Of a stretch of 47,258 bases of DNA, positions 7,766 through 16,973 are shown one piece after another. The notes beneath the pieces are model-generated. The model searched no databases and was not told the DNA's origin. It worked only from the letters and a program-made list of their open reading frames with translations. Location of the stretch: the NCBI GenBank assembly GCA_964600285.1, contig CAZRIZ010000002.1:1-47258 (forward strand), read 5' to 3'. Source of the stretch: CAZRIZ01 sp964600285. Its GTDB lineage: Bacteria > Patescibacteriota > Saccharimonadia > Saccharimonadales > Saccharimonadaceae. The translations under genes and the position numbers were made by a program. Numbering within the stretch: position 1 is the first letter of the stretch; each line of letters starts with the position of its first letter.

Positions 7766-8308
7766 TTAAAACAAGCTATCGCTCGTTGCCATGAAGATGC
7801 GGCTGATTTTACCTTCGCCATCAAACTGAAAGACAATAACTTCACTGTTGCTGGCTCGACCAACTAATGTGTCGCCATCAAAATAAGCGCCGTAGTAGAC
7901 ACTTTTTTTGTAAGTTCCAGTTACTGATTGGTCTAAGTTGAAGTCCCAATCTTTAGAATCTTTGAAATAATTTAGTGCGGCAACGGCTTGTTCTGGTGTT
8001 TGATTGGGCAGTCCTTCGGAAGCAGCTAGAATAACCTCAACTGACTCAGCCATGTGGTCTATTAGAGGCTGGGTATTCATTGTAGCCATGACTGCTTTAA
8101 TAGTCTCATCTCGTTTCTTAACCATCTCCAGACGGTCCTCTTCTTTCGTTAGCTTGTCTGTTGTGTCTTGTGTCTGCTGACTGTTCGTGTCATCTTCTTG
8201 ACTAGGAGTTGAGCTATCGCGACTTATTAGCAGGTAAGCGGTTGCGCCAGCTAGTATTAAAATTAGAATGCCCATTAAGATAATGATGGTCTTGTTCTTT
8301 TTATTCAT
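7766..8308 (-). CDS. Membrane-anchored exported protein, unknown
   Basis: Protein of 180 aa, starting at MNKKNK (ATG 8306-8308) because AGGAG lies 6 nt upstream. Residues 7-27 form one membrane anchor or uncleaved signal, followed by a Ser/Thr/Asp/Gln-rich linker (29-55). The folded domain of about 110 residues ends FDGEGKISRIFMATSDSLF. That ending resembles the last strand of NTF2/SnoaL-like folds, but the match is weak. TATAAT at 8333-8338 gives a leader of roughly 20 nt. The gene is divergent from the CapA-like gene. Confidence 0.65.
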   Translation of the reverse strand: MNKKNKTIIILMGILILILAGATAYLLISRDSSTPSQEDDTNSQQTQDTTDKLTKEEDRLEMVKKRDETIKAVMATMNTQPLIDHMAESVEVILAASEGLPNQTPEQAVAALNYFKDSKDWDFNLDQSVTGTYKKSVYYGAYFDGDTLVGRASNSEVIVFQFDGEGKISRIFMATSDSLF

Positions 8309-8379
8309 GAGTACTCCTCTGTTTATATAAGTATTATACAGGTATTGCACCAATCAAACATGCTATAATTTGTTTAAGC

Positions 8380-9609
8380 ATGAAGAGAAAACAAAAACAC
8401 AGTAGCGCTCGGGGTATTACCACCCTACTTCTCGGTTTAATAGTTGTCGGTCTAGGCTTGGTGTCGGCTGTGCTAGTTAAAAAACATCTTTCAAACAAAA
8501 CGGAATCAGACGATAGCGTCACTGAGACAGTCATTCCTCCTGCACCAAAGCCAGTGAGTGTATCTTCAAAAATGATGTTCATGGGAACGACTTTTTGGGG
8601 ACGCTATATTCATGACTGGTCACAAAAATCTGAGCTAAAATATGCTTATCCGTTCTCAAGATTAAACGAATTCAATCGCGACAATTACGATGCGTGGATT
8701 GCTGGACTGGAATGTCCAACTTCTCCGCGAATTAATATGACCTCGGCACAAATGGAGGCGAATCTGCAGTTTAATTGTCGTCCTGAGTATTTATCTGAGG
8801 CTTCCAAATACTTTACTATTTTTGGCTTGGCCAATAATCATACCGACAACCAAGGCGAGCTTGGCTTCACCGAAACCAAGCAAGAATTAGAAAAGCACGG
8901 GATTCAGTACTTTGGTCATTATGATCCAGAAAAGTTTGATGAGCTTTGTGAAATTGTCGCAATGCCAGCTAGGGTTACGCTGTCCGATGGCTCAGTAAAA
9001 GCGGCTAAACTTCCGGTTGCGCTTTGTGGCTATCATGGTTTTATTAGAAACCCATCAAAGGAGTCGCGCGCGGTGGTGAAGAAGTATGCCGAGCTATTTC
9101 CAACACTCGCCCTGCCCCACTCTGGTGTCGAATACAAATCAGCTCCTGATGCGATTAAGACAGACTTATATCGTGAGTTAATTGACAACGGTGCCGATGC
9201 GGTTTTGGGCGACCATCCACACTGGGTGCAGACTAGCGAAGGTTACAAGGGCAAATTAATTGTATACTCAATGGGTAACTTTATGTTTGATCAGCAAAGA
9301 CCGCCCGAGCTAACACGTTCCGCGGCGATTACACTTGATTTGGAAGTGCTAGATAGTTCGTCGGCAGATATTACAGCCTGGACTAATTTAGCCAATTCTT
9401 GCCAAGCCTTCCAAGACGATTGTTTAGAAAAAGCTCAGGCTAAAAAACTGAAGAAACTAGATTACAAATGGACTTTCGGCGTGGTTGGCACAGATAATGC
9501 AAATAAGATTGTCAAGCCAGCGACAGAAGAACAGATTAATTCTATCTTGCAACGTTTACGCTGGAGCCAAACGGTGAGCAATCTGTCCGCGCCGTATTTT
9601 GGTAAATAA
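8380..9609 (+). CDS. CapA-family (PGA_cap) metallophosphatase-like envelope protein
   Basis: Protein of 409 aa. The N-terminal membrane anchor is at about 10-32. The CapA fold then shows MFMGTTFWGR (first metal-site strand), WIAGLECPTSP, GLANNHTDNQG, GADAVLGDHPHWVQ and KLIVYSMGNFMFDQ, the conserved blocks of the poly-gamma-glutamate capsule protein family, a calcineurin-like fold with likely metal ligands. It is anchored outside the cytoplasm. TATAAT at 8364-8369 lies 10 nt before the ATG (leaderless). Typical partners capB/capC are absent, so a role in true polyglutamate capsule is doubtful and another cell-surface polymer is possible. The following rRNA methyltransferase gene begins 1 nt after the stop. 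Confidence 0.85.
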   Translation: MKRKQKHSSARGITTLLLGLIVVGLGLVSAVLVKKHLSNKTESDDSVTETVIPPAPKPVSVSSKMMFMGTTFWGRYIHDWSQKSELKYAYPFSRLNEFNRDNYDAWIAGLECPTSPRINMTSAQMEANLQFNCRPEYLSEASKYFTIFGLANNHTDNQGELGFTETKQELEKHGIQYFGHYDPEKFDELCEIVAMPARVTLSDGSVKAAKLPVALCGYHGFIRNPSKESRAVVKKYAELFPTLALPHSGVEYKSAPDAIKTDLYRELIDNGADAVLGDHPHWVQTSEGYKGKLIVYSMGNFMFDQQRPPELTRSAAITLDLEVLDSSSADITAWTNLANSCQAFQDDCLEKAQAKKLKKLDYKWTFGVVGTDNANKIVKPATEEQINSILQRLRWSQTVSNLSAPYFGK

Positions 9610-9610
9610 T

Positions 9611-10906
9611 ATGCAACAAGTTGTTGTTAAACTAGAACATTTTGCACCAGGTGGTCAGGCCGTTGGGACTATTAAATTACCTGACGGGACTGACAAACGA
9701 GTTTTTGTTTGGGGCGGATTACCTGGTGAGGAGGTTTTGGTACAAATTACTAAAAAACGTGCTGGTATTTATGAAGGTATTGTTGAAACGGTCTTAAGTA
9801 AGTCCGACCAGCGAGTTGAAGCAAAAAACAAGAAGGCTTTTTTGTCGACCAGTCCGTGGCAGATATTAGATTGGGGTTATGAGCTCGGTCAAAAAGCCAG
9901 TTTGACTCAGCAGGCTTTTGCTCAGCAACACATTTCGATTCCCCTACCCGAAGTCGTGACTGATGGCGTCGAATACGGTTATCGCAATAAGATGGAGTTC
10001 ACTTGGTGGTGGGATAAAGAAGCAGAGAAGCTAGAACTAGCAAATTACAGGCGAGGTACTAAGGGCAAAATCGCTGTTAAAGGTTCGGCTCTGGCTAGAG
10101 ATGAAATTAATCTGGTGGCTCGGCGGGTGCGCAACCTACTAAATTATTACAAAGTTGAAGCAAGGCAATTAAAAACGCTCCTAATAAGGTCATCACAAGA
10201 CAAAAAGATTGTAGCGCAACTCTACGTTGTAAACGAAGACTTTATAAAATTAACAGAACTTGATTTTCAACAACTTAGCTTACAGGGTTTTGAAGTGATT
10301 TATTCAGAGCCAAAAAGTCCAGCAAGTGTAATCACGGCGCGCCAGCAATCATTTGGGATAATGACTTTAAGCGATGAAATTTTGGGTAATAAATTTAATT
10401 ATCCAGCTGAGAGCTTTTTTCAGATCAATCTTCCAGTTTACGAATTGGCGTTGCGAGAAATTGAAAGCAAATTAGAGTCAACTCAACCGATAGTTGATAT
10501 GTATTCTGGCGTCGGAACAATTGGTTTGAGTGTTTCTGCTGGTCGTCGTATAACACTAGTTGAAATAAATGAGACGGCTGTAGAGGAAATGCGACGCAAT
10601 GTGTCGGATCTCAATATTAAGAACGCTTTTGTTGTGCTGTCACCCGCTGAATCGGCCAACGATTATATTACAAGTGACTGTCAATTAATCTTAGACCCAC
10701 CACGAGCTGGACTACATAGTAAAGTTATCGACAGGATTTTAGAAGTTAAGCCTAAAAAGATTATCTACCTTAGCTGTAACCCCGCTACACAAGCCCGCGA
10801 TGTTGCTTTATTAAACGGCGCTTACGACATTCAAGAAACTAAAGTTTTTAACTTCTTTCCTAAAACTCCACACATTGAGAGCTTGGCTGTTTTAACTCTA
10901 AAATAG
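9611..10906 (+). CDS. rlmD: RlmD/TrmA-family RNA m5U methyltransferase lacking Fe-S cysteines
   Basis: Protein of 431 aa from the ATG at 9611; a TTG at 9599 would add four residues but overlaps the capA-like stop. It has an N-terminal TRAM domain (about 1-60) and a SAM domain with DMYSGVGTIGL, a DPPRAG motif (LILDPPRAGLHS), and a catalytic cysteine in LSCNPATQARDV. These define the uracil-C5 RNA methyltransferases. Where most family members hold a CxxxxxCxxC cluster for 4Fe-4S, this protein has STSPWQILDW, so the iron-sulfur cluster is probably absent. Whether the target is 23S rRNA (RlmD/RlmCD) or tRNA cannot be told from sequence alone. The 3' end meets nrdG with 4 nt between. Confidence 0.85.
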   Translation: MQQVVVKLEHFAPGGQAVGTIKLPDGTDKRVFVWGGLPGEEVLVQITKKRAGIYEGIVETVLSKSDQRVEAKNKKAFLSTSPWQILDWGYELGQKASLTQQAFAQQHISIPLPEVVTDGVEYGYRNKMEFTWWWDKEAEKLELANYRRGTKGKIAVKGSALARDEINLVARRVRNLLNYYKVEARQLKTLLIRSSQDKKIVAQLYVVNEDFIKLTELDFQQLSLQGFEVIYSEPKSPASVITARQQSFGIMTLSDEILGNKFNYPAESFFQINLPVYELALREIESKLESTQPIVDMYSGVGTIGLSVSAGRRITLVEINETAVEEMRRNVSDLNIKNAFVVLSPAESANDYITSDCQLILDPPRAGLHSKVIDRILEVKPKKIIYLSCNPATQARDVALLNGAYDIQETKVFNFFPKTPHIESLAVLTLK

Positions 10907-10910
10907 TTAT

Positions 10911-11609
10911 TTAATGCACGATTACTTCATCGGCGTATTGCGTCATTTTTTCTGCTAATAAATCAAAGCTGGCTTCGGACAGTGTGGTAGCGCTGGCGTA
11001 TTCTGGGTCTAAGGTTTTGGCTGGGCGAAAATGTTGCAGAGCATAACGTTTGGCCTTGTTCCCATAACTAATCAGTTCGCCAATCTCGTCGAAATCGGAT
11101 ATTTGATGTAGTGAGGCCACGACGGTGGTGCGAAACTCATAGTCAACTCCGCTAGCCTTGATTAACTTTATGCTGCGCTTTATAGAATCATGATCGACTG
11201 GACAATTCACAACTTTTTCATAATTACCCAAGGGCGATTTTATATCCATAGCGATGAAATCTACTAGATTTTCTTCAAACAGTTCTTCAATTATGTCTGG
11301 CTGAGTGCCATTACTATCGAGCTTGATTAAGTAGCCCATGCTTTTAACTTGACGCATAAAATCTATCAAATCATCTTGCATAGTTGGCTCACCGCCACTA
11401 ATTGTGACTGACTCAACCAATCCGATACGACTTTTCAAAAACTTGAGAACTTCTTTTTCGTCGAGCGCATCAGCGTAAAGCTCCGGCACTACTAGCTCAG
11501 CGTTGTGGCAGAAGCCACAACGCATATTGCATCCGATGGTAAAAATCGCAATGCTCGTCTTCCCTGGGTAGTCAACAAGTGATAACTTTTGTAGTCCACC
11601 AATCAGCAT
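10911..11609 (-). CDS. nrdG: Anaerobic RNR activating enzyme, radical SAM (NrdG-type)
   Basis: Protein of 232 aa. The radical-SAM cluster motif is C27-NMR-C31-GF-C34, followed by SGGEPTMQDD (SAM contact) and a partial TIM barrel. It makes the glycyl radical on NrdD using SAM and an electron donor. The N-terminus IGGLQKLSLVDYPGK is typical of the NrdG-related pyruvate-formate-lyase-activating branch. Its start overlaps the nrdD stop by 7 nt, so the two are translated together. No second substrate-binding insert is seen. Assignment by motif and operon is strong. Confidence 0.93.
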   Translation of the reverse strand: MLIGGLQKLSLVDYPGKTSIAIFTIGCNMRCGFCHNAELVVPELYADALDEKEVLKFLKSRIGLVESVTISGGEPTMQDDLIDFMRQVKSMGYLIKLDSNGTQPDIIEELFEENLVDFIAMDIKSPLGNYEKVVNCPVDHDSIKRSIKLIKASGVDYEFRTTVVASLHQISDFDEIGELISYGNKAKRYALQHFRPAKTLDPEYASATTLSEASFDLLAEKMTQYADEVIVH

Positions 11610-13720
11610 TTCTTGACCGATTTTGTCGCCTTATCGTAAGTTTTGCGCAGTTCGAATTCGGCTGCCTTACTATCATTCCACTGCGAAACTGGTCGTAAGA
11701 ATCCAACTACTCGTGAGTAAACTTCACAGCGAGCTTTGCACTCTGGGCACTCCTCGTGTTCGCCTCGAACATAGCCATGATTTGGGCATACGCTGAAGGT
11801 CGGTGAAAAGGTAAAGTATGGCAGACGGTAGTTTTTGCAGATTGTTTTGACTAATGTCTTGATAACCTCTGGATCGTCGACGCGCTCGCCTAGGAAGAAG
11901 TGAATCACGGTTCCGCCAGTATATTTAGTTTGTAGCTCGTCTTGTAGGTCTAGAAGTTCAAAGATATCGTCGGTGTAATTAACTGGCAGATGGGTCGAGT
12001 TGGTGTAAAATGGCACTTTAACGCTCTTGCCTTTACCATTGGCGAATTGGGCTCGGTCGCCGAATTCAGCTTGGTCGAGGTGTGAAAATCGTCTGGTTGT
12101 GCCTTCACCCGGTGTAGCTTCGAGGTTGTAATTATTGCCCGTTTCCACTTGATACTGGATTAGTTTTTCGCGGATGTGATCCATAATTTGCTCGGCGGTT
12201 TTGCGCCCCTTGGCTGAGCCGATGTTTTCGCCGATTAAGTCAATCATTGCTTCGTTCATACCTAAGATGCCTATAGTTGAAAAGTGGTTGCGCCAATATT
12301 GACCAGTGCCTTTTTTAACATCGCGCAAGTAGTACTTTGTGTATGGATACAGATTGGCCTCAGTCAATCTCTCAACTGTCTTTCGCTTAATCTCTAGGCT
12401 GTCTTTAGCTAAGTCAAGTAGCTCATCTAACTTGGCATAGAAATCTTTTTTGTCAGCAGAATTTAGGGCTAATCGAGGCAGGTTTACGGTAACTACGCCA
12501 ATTGAACCAGTCAGCGGGTTGGCGCCGAATAAGCCACCCCCTCGATGTTCGAGTTGGCGATTATCGATTCTCAGACGACAGCACATTGACCTAGCATCTT
12601 CTGGTTTCATGTCAGAATTGATAAAGTTTGAGAAGTATGGAATGCCATATTTAGCAGAGGTTTCCCAGAGATTAGCTATTGTTGGATTGTCCCAATCAAA
12701 ATCTTCGGTGATGTTGTAAGTTGGAATTGGGAAGGTAAAGACCCGCCCATCAGCGTCGCCTTCGGTCAAGACTTCTAGGAAGGCTTTGTTGAATATATCC
12801 ATCTCGGCTTGGTATTCGCCATAGTTAGTCTCTTGCCATTGGCCACCAATTATAACGGGAGTTTTAGCTAAGTGGCTTGGTGGGTTCAGGTCTAGTGTGA
12901 CGTTAGTGAATGGTGTCTGGAAACCAACTCGAGTTGAAACATTGACATTAAAGACGAACTCTTGCAAGGCCTGCTTGACTTGTTTGTAGTCTAGTTGGTC
13001 GGCACGAATAAATGGTGCTAGCAAGGTATCAAAATTTGAAAAAGCCTGTGCGCCAGCGGCCTCTCCTTGCAGAGTGTAAAAGAAGTTAACAATTTGCCCC
13101 AGTGCAGTTCGAAAATGCTTGGCGGGTTTGGATGCTATTTTACCTGGGACGCCGCGGAAGCCTTCTTTTAATAAGTCTAGCAAGTCCCAACCAACGCAGT
13201 AGGCGCCTAGTAAGTCTAGGTCGTGAATGTGTAGCTCTCCTTTTTCATGAGCTCGGCGAATGTCTCGGTTATAAATTTTGTTTAACCAGTAATTTTTACT
13301 GACAGCAGAAGAAACATAGTGATTTAACCCTTGTAGCGAGTAAGCCATATTGGAGTTTTCTTTAACCTGCCAATCAAGATTCTTGAGATACGAATCAACT
13401 AGCTCAATTTGGTCAATACTGGCTATTTCACGTAATTGACGATGTTGTTCACGATAAATAATATAGGCTTTCGCTGTCTTACGATATCCGGCATCGATTA
13501 GGATGTTTTCGACAGCGTCTTGCACGTTTTCGATAGTAAGTATAGTTTTAGTTGGTAGCTTTTCAATTTGTTTAACCACTCGTTTGGTCAATTGACTAGC
13601 TTCTTTGTTAGTGAACTCTTTAGTTGCTTTACCGGCTTTGGTAATGGCTTTTTCTATTTTTGTGGCATCAAAATCAACCGTTCGACCGTCACGTTTTTTG
13701 ATTTTGGTAATTTTGGGCAT
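11603..13720 (-). CDS. nrdD: Anaerobic ribonucleoside-triphosphate reductase, class III
   Basis: Protein of 705 aa. It has an N-terminal ATP-cone (about 1-92: KIKKRDGRTVDFDATKIEKA) and the 10-stranded barrel with SMCCRLRID, where the thiyl cysteine sits. The C-terminal zinc site uses C645, C658, C661 and C665. The glycyl-radical loop is RVVGFLRP with the radical at G673. The enzyme reduces NTPs to dNTPs under anoxia. No aerobic class I or II reductase is in the window. GAGGAGG lies just before the ATG, with a leader of about 135 nt from the promoter at 13862-13890. The ATP-cone predicts dATP feedback control. Confidence 0.95.
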   Translation of the reverse strand: MPKITKIKKRDGRTVDFDATKIEKAITKAGKATKEFTNKEASQLTKRVVKQIEKLPTKTILTIENVQDAVENILIDAGYRKTAKAYIIYREQHRQLREIASIDQIELVDSYLKNLDWQVKENSNMAYSLQGLNHYVSSAVSKNYWLNKIYNRDIRRAHEKGELHIHDLDLLGAYCVGWDLLDLLKEGFRGVPGKIASKPAKHFRTALGQIVNFFYTLQGEAAGAQAFSNFDTLLAPFIRADQLDYKQVKQALQEFVFNVNVSTRVGFQTPFTNVTLDLNPPSHLAKTPVIIGGQWQETNYGEYQAEMDIFNKAFLEVLTEGDADGRVFTFPIPTYNITEDFDWDNPTIANLWETSAKYGIPYFSNFINSDMKPEDARSMCCRLRIDNRQLEHRGGGLFGANPLTGSIGVVTVNLPRLALNSADKKDFYAKLDELLDLAKDSLEIKRKTVERLTEANLYPYTKYYLRDVKKGTGQYWRNHFSTIGILGMNEAMIDLIGENIGSAKGRKTAEQIMDHIREKLIQYQVETGNNYNLEATPGEGTTRRFSHLDQAEFGDRAQFANGKGKSVKVPFYTNSTHLPVNYTDDIFELLDLQDELQTKYTGGTVIHFFLGERVDDPEVIKTLVKTICKNYRLPYFTFSPTFSVCPNHGYVRGEHEECPECKARCEVYSRVVGFLRPVSQWNDSKAAEFELRKTYDKATKSVKKC

Positions 13721-13839
13721 AAGACCTCCTCTTGTATGGAAAACAGTCTACCGGTTAAGGCGACTAAATTTGTCCGAATTATTTGTTATTTTTTTGTTTT
13801 GTACCCTGCTCTCTCTAGCTAGTACACTATCCTCACAAT

Positions 13840-13890
13840 AAATCGCTTATTGGATGCTTAAATCATAAGCGCTATTGCGATTTAAGTCAA
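13840..13890 (-). promoter_or_regulatory. nrdD promoter with overlapping palindromic operator candidate
   Basis: Read on the minus strand, TTGACT (13885-13890) and TATGAT (13862-13867) are 17 bp apart. Two overlapping inverted repeats cover the spacer, the -10 and the start region: AAATCGC 13840-13846 with 13877-13883, and CGCTTAT 13844-13850 with 13865-13871. The layout fits repressor control. The repeats do not resemble the usual NrdR box, so the regulator is unknown. Confidence 0.6.
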
Positions 13891-13925
13891 TGCAGTAAGT
13901 GTTGTAATTTTGTATTTTTTGACAT

Positions 13926-13951
13926 GAAAAAGCCCCGCTAAAGTGCGGGGC
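13926..13951 (-). terminator. Intrinsic terminator of the 131-aa unknown gene
   Basis: GCCCCGC 13932-13938 pairs with GCGGGGC 13945-13951. On the minus strand the stem is followed by a run of five U. It isolates the gene at 13966 from nrdD, which is transcribed in the same direction. Confidence 0.85.
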
Positions 13952-13965
13952 GGTGTTGGCGTCTT

Positions 13966-14361
13966 TTAACTGACGCTTCGGCTGGCAAAGGCAGTTTGCA
14001 ACTGATCTTGGTTCTGCCTCGCTTTGGTTGCGTTATGCAGCGCCTGACTCTGCATCATCTCCCATCTGTCCTGCATCATCCCGTTAAGAAAACGGGTGCA
14101 GTTACAGAATGGTGTTGTCAGGCTGTCATCTCGCTGGAATCCGTTAGCTTCGAGGTCCTGTATTGCTCCAGTGCGATGTCTTGGAGCAATGTATTCCCCG
14201 CCATTTTCGCTGACCATAACGATTGTTTCGCCGCAGATACTGTACTTTCCAGCGAATCTGGCTCTTTGATCGTTTGACACCCATCGGACACCAATTCGAC
14301 CATCGTCTGTCAAGAATACGGTACCACTAGGTACCTGTAGCCAATTTTGCCAATTTACCAT
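13966..14361 (-). CDS. Unknown 131-aa soluble protein with strong expression signals
   Basis: I do not recognise this protein. It has no membrane segment. Residues 1-60 look beta-rich (WLQVPSGTVFLTDDGRIGVRW, GKYSICGETIVMVSENGGEYI), then a Cys-containing turn PFCNCTRFLNG and a Gln/Met-rich helical tail. The start has a strong GGAGG-type ribosome-binding site. The promoter is near consensus, the leader is structured, and a GC-rich terminator closes a monocistronic unit, which together suggest an abundant product. Met/Gln content and the stand-alone cassette differ from neighbouring housekeeping genes. Confidence 0.7.
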   Translation of the reverse strand: MVNWQNWLQVPSGTVFLTDDGRIGVRWVSNDQRARFAGKYSICGETIVMVSENGGEYIAPRHRTGAIQDLEANGFQRDDSLTTPFCNCTRFLNGMMQDRWEMMQSQALHNATKARQNQDQLQTAFASRSVS

Positions 14362-14518
14362 ACAAGTTCCCTCCTCGTTTTTTTAGTCAGAAAAACCTTC
14401 CGACTAACTAACCGACGAGTTGCATCGTCAGCTGATTAGCCAGAACGTCACGCACTAAAAATAATATAAGTGAGAGACCCTATCTTTTAATATTAGCATA
14501 AAACGATAAATAAGTCAA
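14362..14518 (-). promoter_or_regulatory. Promoter and structured leader of the 131-aa gene
   Basis: On the minus strand TTGACT (14513-14518) and TAATAT (14490-14495) are 17 bp apart, preceded by TGC. The leader of about 120 nt carries two hairpins: one with GACGA/TCGTC near 14413-14430, and one with TTAGTC/GACTAA near 14378-14405. The second is followed by A's, not U's, so it is not a terminator. No known riboswitch family was recognised. From about 14519 to 14661 I see only the next gene's -10 box. Confidence 0.6.
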
Positions 14519-14661
14519 TGTCTCTGTGTTGATTGGCTATCCACTACGATACATCCTGCACAAAGATCGTGCATTGCAAAGGTTTTGAAATCTGTGCGTA
14601 GCGTTAATAATTGAGGCTGATGAAAAGCAAGATGCGACTCGATGCTGTATAATATAAGAGT

Positions 14662-16968
14662 ATGGAATATGTGAAAATTGTCTTGAAGCAGCTAAAGACG
14701 CCGATTTTTGTTATGGTTATTATATTGTCAGCTACGCTATTTGCGCTTGGTGAAAGACAGGATGCGGTTTTTGTAATCAGTGCCGTGACGATAAACGTTA
14801 CGATTGGAGCGGTGCAAGAGATTAGAGCTCGCCTGAAATTAAAGGAACTGGAGTTAATGTCGGCACCGAGGGCTAAGATATTACTACCAAATGGTGGTTC
14901 CGAAGAAGTTGACTATAAGACGCTTCAGTCTGGCGACACTATTTTGGTTGAGACTGGTGACGAATTGCCGGCTGATGGTGAAATTACAAAGAGCGTTGGT
15001 CTAGAATGCGACGAAAGTATGTTGACTGGTGAGTCTGTGGCGGTAAAAAAGAAGTTGGGTGAGGTTGTTTATGCGTCAAGTGCGATTGTCGCTGGTTCGG
15101 CGGAAGTTAAGGTCACGGCAGTCGGCGATAACACTAGAGTCGGTATAATGTCGGCTAAATTAAAAAATTACGACCCACAAATTACTCCTCTGCAACAGTC
15201 TATCTCACGCTCGATACAATATTTTTCCGTTTTGGCGTTAATTCTGGGCGGGCTGTTCTTTATTGTTTATACCTACCGCGATTTCCCGTTAGTGCAGATC
15301 GTAAAGACTATCACAACGGCGGCAGTGTCGGTCGTGCCAGAGGGTCTGCTTTTGGCTAGTACGCTGTTTTTAGCTTATGGCTCATTACGCTTAGCTCAAG
15401 TCAAGGTTTTGCCACAGAAGCTGTCGGCCATTGAGGGTATGGCGCTACTTAATGTGCTTTGTGTTGACAAGACTGGGACGCTAACCAGCCCTGAAATAAG
15501 TTTTGATAAGCTGACTTTGTTAGACAAGGACGTCTCAAGGCGAAAATTAGCTCGTTTGCTAGGCGTGTTGGCTAGAGAGTCTGGGACAATGAATTCAACC
15601 TCAAGGGCGCTCGCAAAAAGGTTTAATCACCTAATTGATTATTCAGTAGTCGAGACTTTGCCGTTTTCGTCGGGTCGCAAACTGAGTGCGGTCAGGGTGC
15701 GTGCTTTGTTCCGTGTTTATTCGATTGTAATGGGTGCACCAGAAAATGTGTCTAAGATTGCGCCACTTTCTAAAAAACAACAAGCTTTGGTTGATAAATT
15801 TTCGGCAAAAGGTTTGCGGGTTTTGTTGGTCGCCGAGTTGCCGGCTAGTGACTCACTGGAACAGATTGATTCTTTAACCGGTAAACCAATTGCGCTACTT
15901 ACCTTTAGTAACGAACTGCGCGAGGGCGTTCGCGAGACAATTGCATTCTTACAGGAAAGTGATGTCAGCGTGCGCGTTATAAGCGGCGATGGTCCAGAAA
16001 CCGTTAGTCATATTGCTAGTTTGGCTGGCATAAAAGATGCAGAAAAAACCATTACTGGTGCTGAGTTGACTCAATACAAAGTAGGTAAAGCTGATTGGGA
16101 CGAAGTGGTTTTGGGCTCGACTATTTTTGCCCGAGTTTTGCCAGAGCAAAAAGAAAAAATCATTGCGACTTTTAAGCGACATGGTTTGTACACCGGCATG
16201 ATTGGTGATGGCGTAAATGATGCGCTAGCGCTCAAGTCTGCTGATCTTGGTATCGCCATGGGTTCGGGTGTTGCGGCCACTAAGCGTGTGTCTGATATGG
16301 TTTTGTTAGATAGCGCTTTTACTGCTCTACCAGTTGGTATGAAGCTAGGTAGTCAAATTATGTTGGCGATTGAAATGGTGGCGACTCTGGCTTTTCATAA
16401 AATATTCTTTGGTGTCGGCTTGTCGATATTAACTCTACTGTTTGGAATGCCCTACCCATTTTTGCCCCGTCACGTTACCTTTATGAACATATTTCTTATG
16501 ACTCTACCAACGTTAATAATTACGATATTTACGCCCGTGCCGACCGCTAAAATCAACCCTAAAAACTTTTGGCGTGATACAGCTTGGCGCATCCTACCAA
16601 TCGCTGGATTATCGTCTTTGGGTATATTCTTAGCCTATGCTGTTACTACGTTTTTCTCCAAGCAAGTCGCACACTTGTATGGGCAATCAACGGTTGCTGT
16701 GTTGACTGCTACCTTCTTCGGTATGATGGCGGTTTATTTAACTAACATTATGTTTAAAACTAAACAAACCGTTAATACAAAGACGGCTACTATCGCCTAT
16801 GTCGTCGCCTCTTCGATAGTGGCCATTGCCTCATTTGGTTTTCGTTTCGCGCGTAATTTCTTTAACTTCGCTGCGCCGAACGCGCTTGGTGCGATTATAA
16901 GTGTTGCTATAGTCGTTTTGACTGCTATCGTGCAAATACATATTGCGATGAATCGAAAAGTCGATTGA
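14662..16968 (+). CDS. CtpE-like P-type cation-transporting ATPase
   Basis: Protein of 768 aa. The phosphorylation motif is D269-KTGTLT. Others seen are TGES (MLTGESVAV) in the actuator domain, VVPEGL in the ion-binding helix and MIGDGVNDALALKSADLGIAMGSG in the hinge (quoted in pieces: MIGDGVNDALAL, SADLGIAMGSG). The short N-terminus without heavy-metal domains and the VPEGL helix fit the CtpE-type (calcium-linked in mycobacteria) rather than CopA or KdpB. Hydrophobic segments cluster at about 15-48, 185-235 and 570-765. TATAAT at 14648-14653 lies 8 nt before the ATG (leaderless). Ion specificity is inferred from family likeness only. Confidence 0.88.
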   Translation: MEYVKIVLKQLKTPIFVMVIILSATLFALGERQDAVFVISAVTINVTIGAVQEIRARLKLKELELMSAPRAKILLPNGGSEEVDYKTLQSGDTILVETGDELPADGEITKSVGLECDESMLTGESVAVKKKLGEVVYASSAIVAGSAEVKVTAVGDNTRVGIMSAKLKNYDPQITPLQQSISRSIQYFSVLALILGGLFFIVYTYRDFPLVQIVKTITTAAVSVVPEGLLLASTLFLAYGSLRLAQVKVLPQKLSAIEGMALLNVLCVDKTGTLTSPEISFDKLTLLDKDVSRRKLARLLGVLARESGTMNSTSRALAKRFNHLIDYSVVETLPFSSGRKLSAVRVRALFRVYSIVMGAPENVSKIAPLSKKQQALVDKFSAKGLRVLLVAELPASDSLEQIDSLTGKPIALLTFSNELREGVRETIAFLQESDVSVRVISGDGPETVSHIASLAGIKDAEKTITGAELTQYKVGKADWDEVVLGSTIFARVLPEQKEKIIATFKRHGLYTGMIGDGVNDALALKSADLGIAMGSGVAATKRVSDMVLLDSAFTALPVGMKLGSQIMLAIEMVATLAFHKIFFGVGLSILTLLFGMPYPFLPRHVTFMNIFLMTLPTLIITIFTPVPTAKINPKNFWRDTAWRILPIAGLSSLGIFLAYAVTTFFSKQVAHLYGQSTVAVLTATFFGMMAVYLTNIMFKTKQTVNTKTATIAYVVASSIVAIASFGFRFARNFFNFAAPNALGAIISVAIVVLTAIVQIHIAMNRKVD

Positions 16969-16973
16969 GGTAT

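Noticed and set aside
12450..12719. Plus-strand frames inside nrdD and other long genes
   Set aside because: They are antisense shadows of well-supported conserved genes and lack their own signals.
14378..14405. Hairpin in the leader of the 131-aa gene as a terminator
   Set aside because: In the direction of transcription it is followed by A residues, not U.
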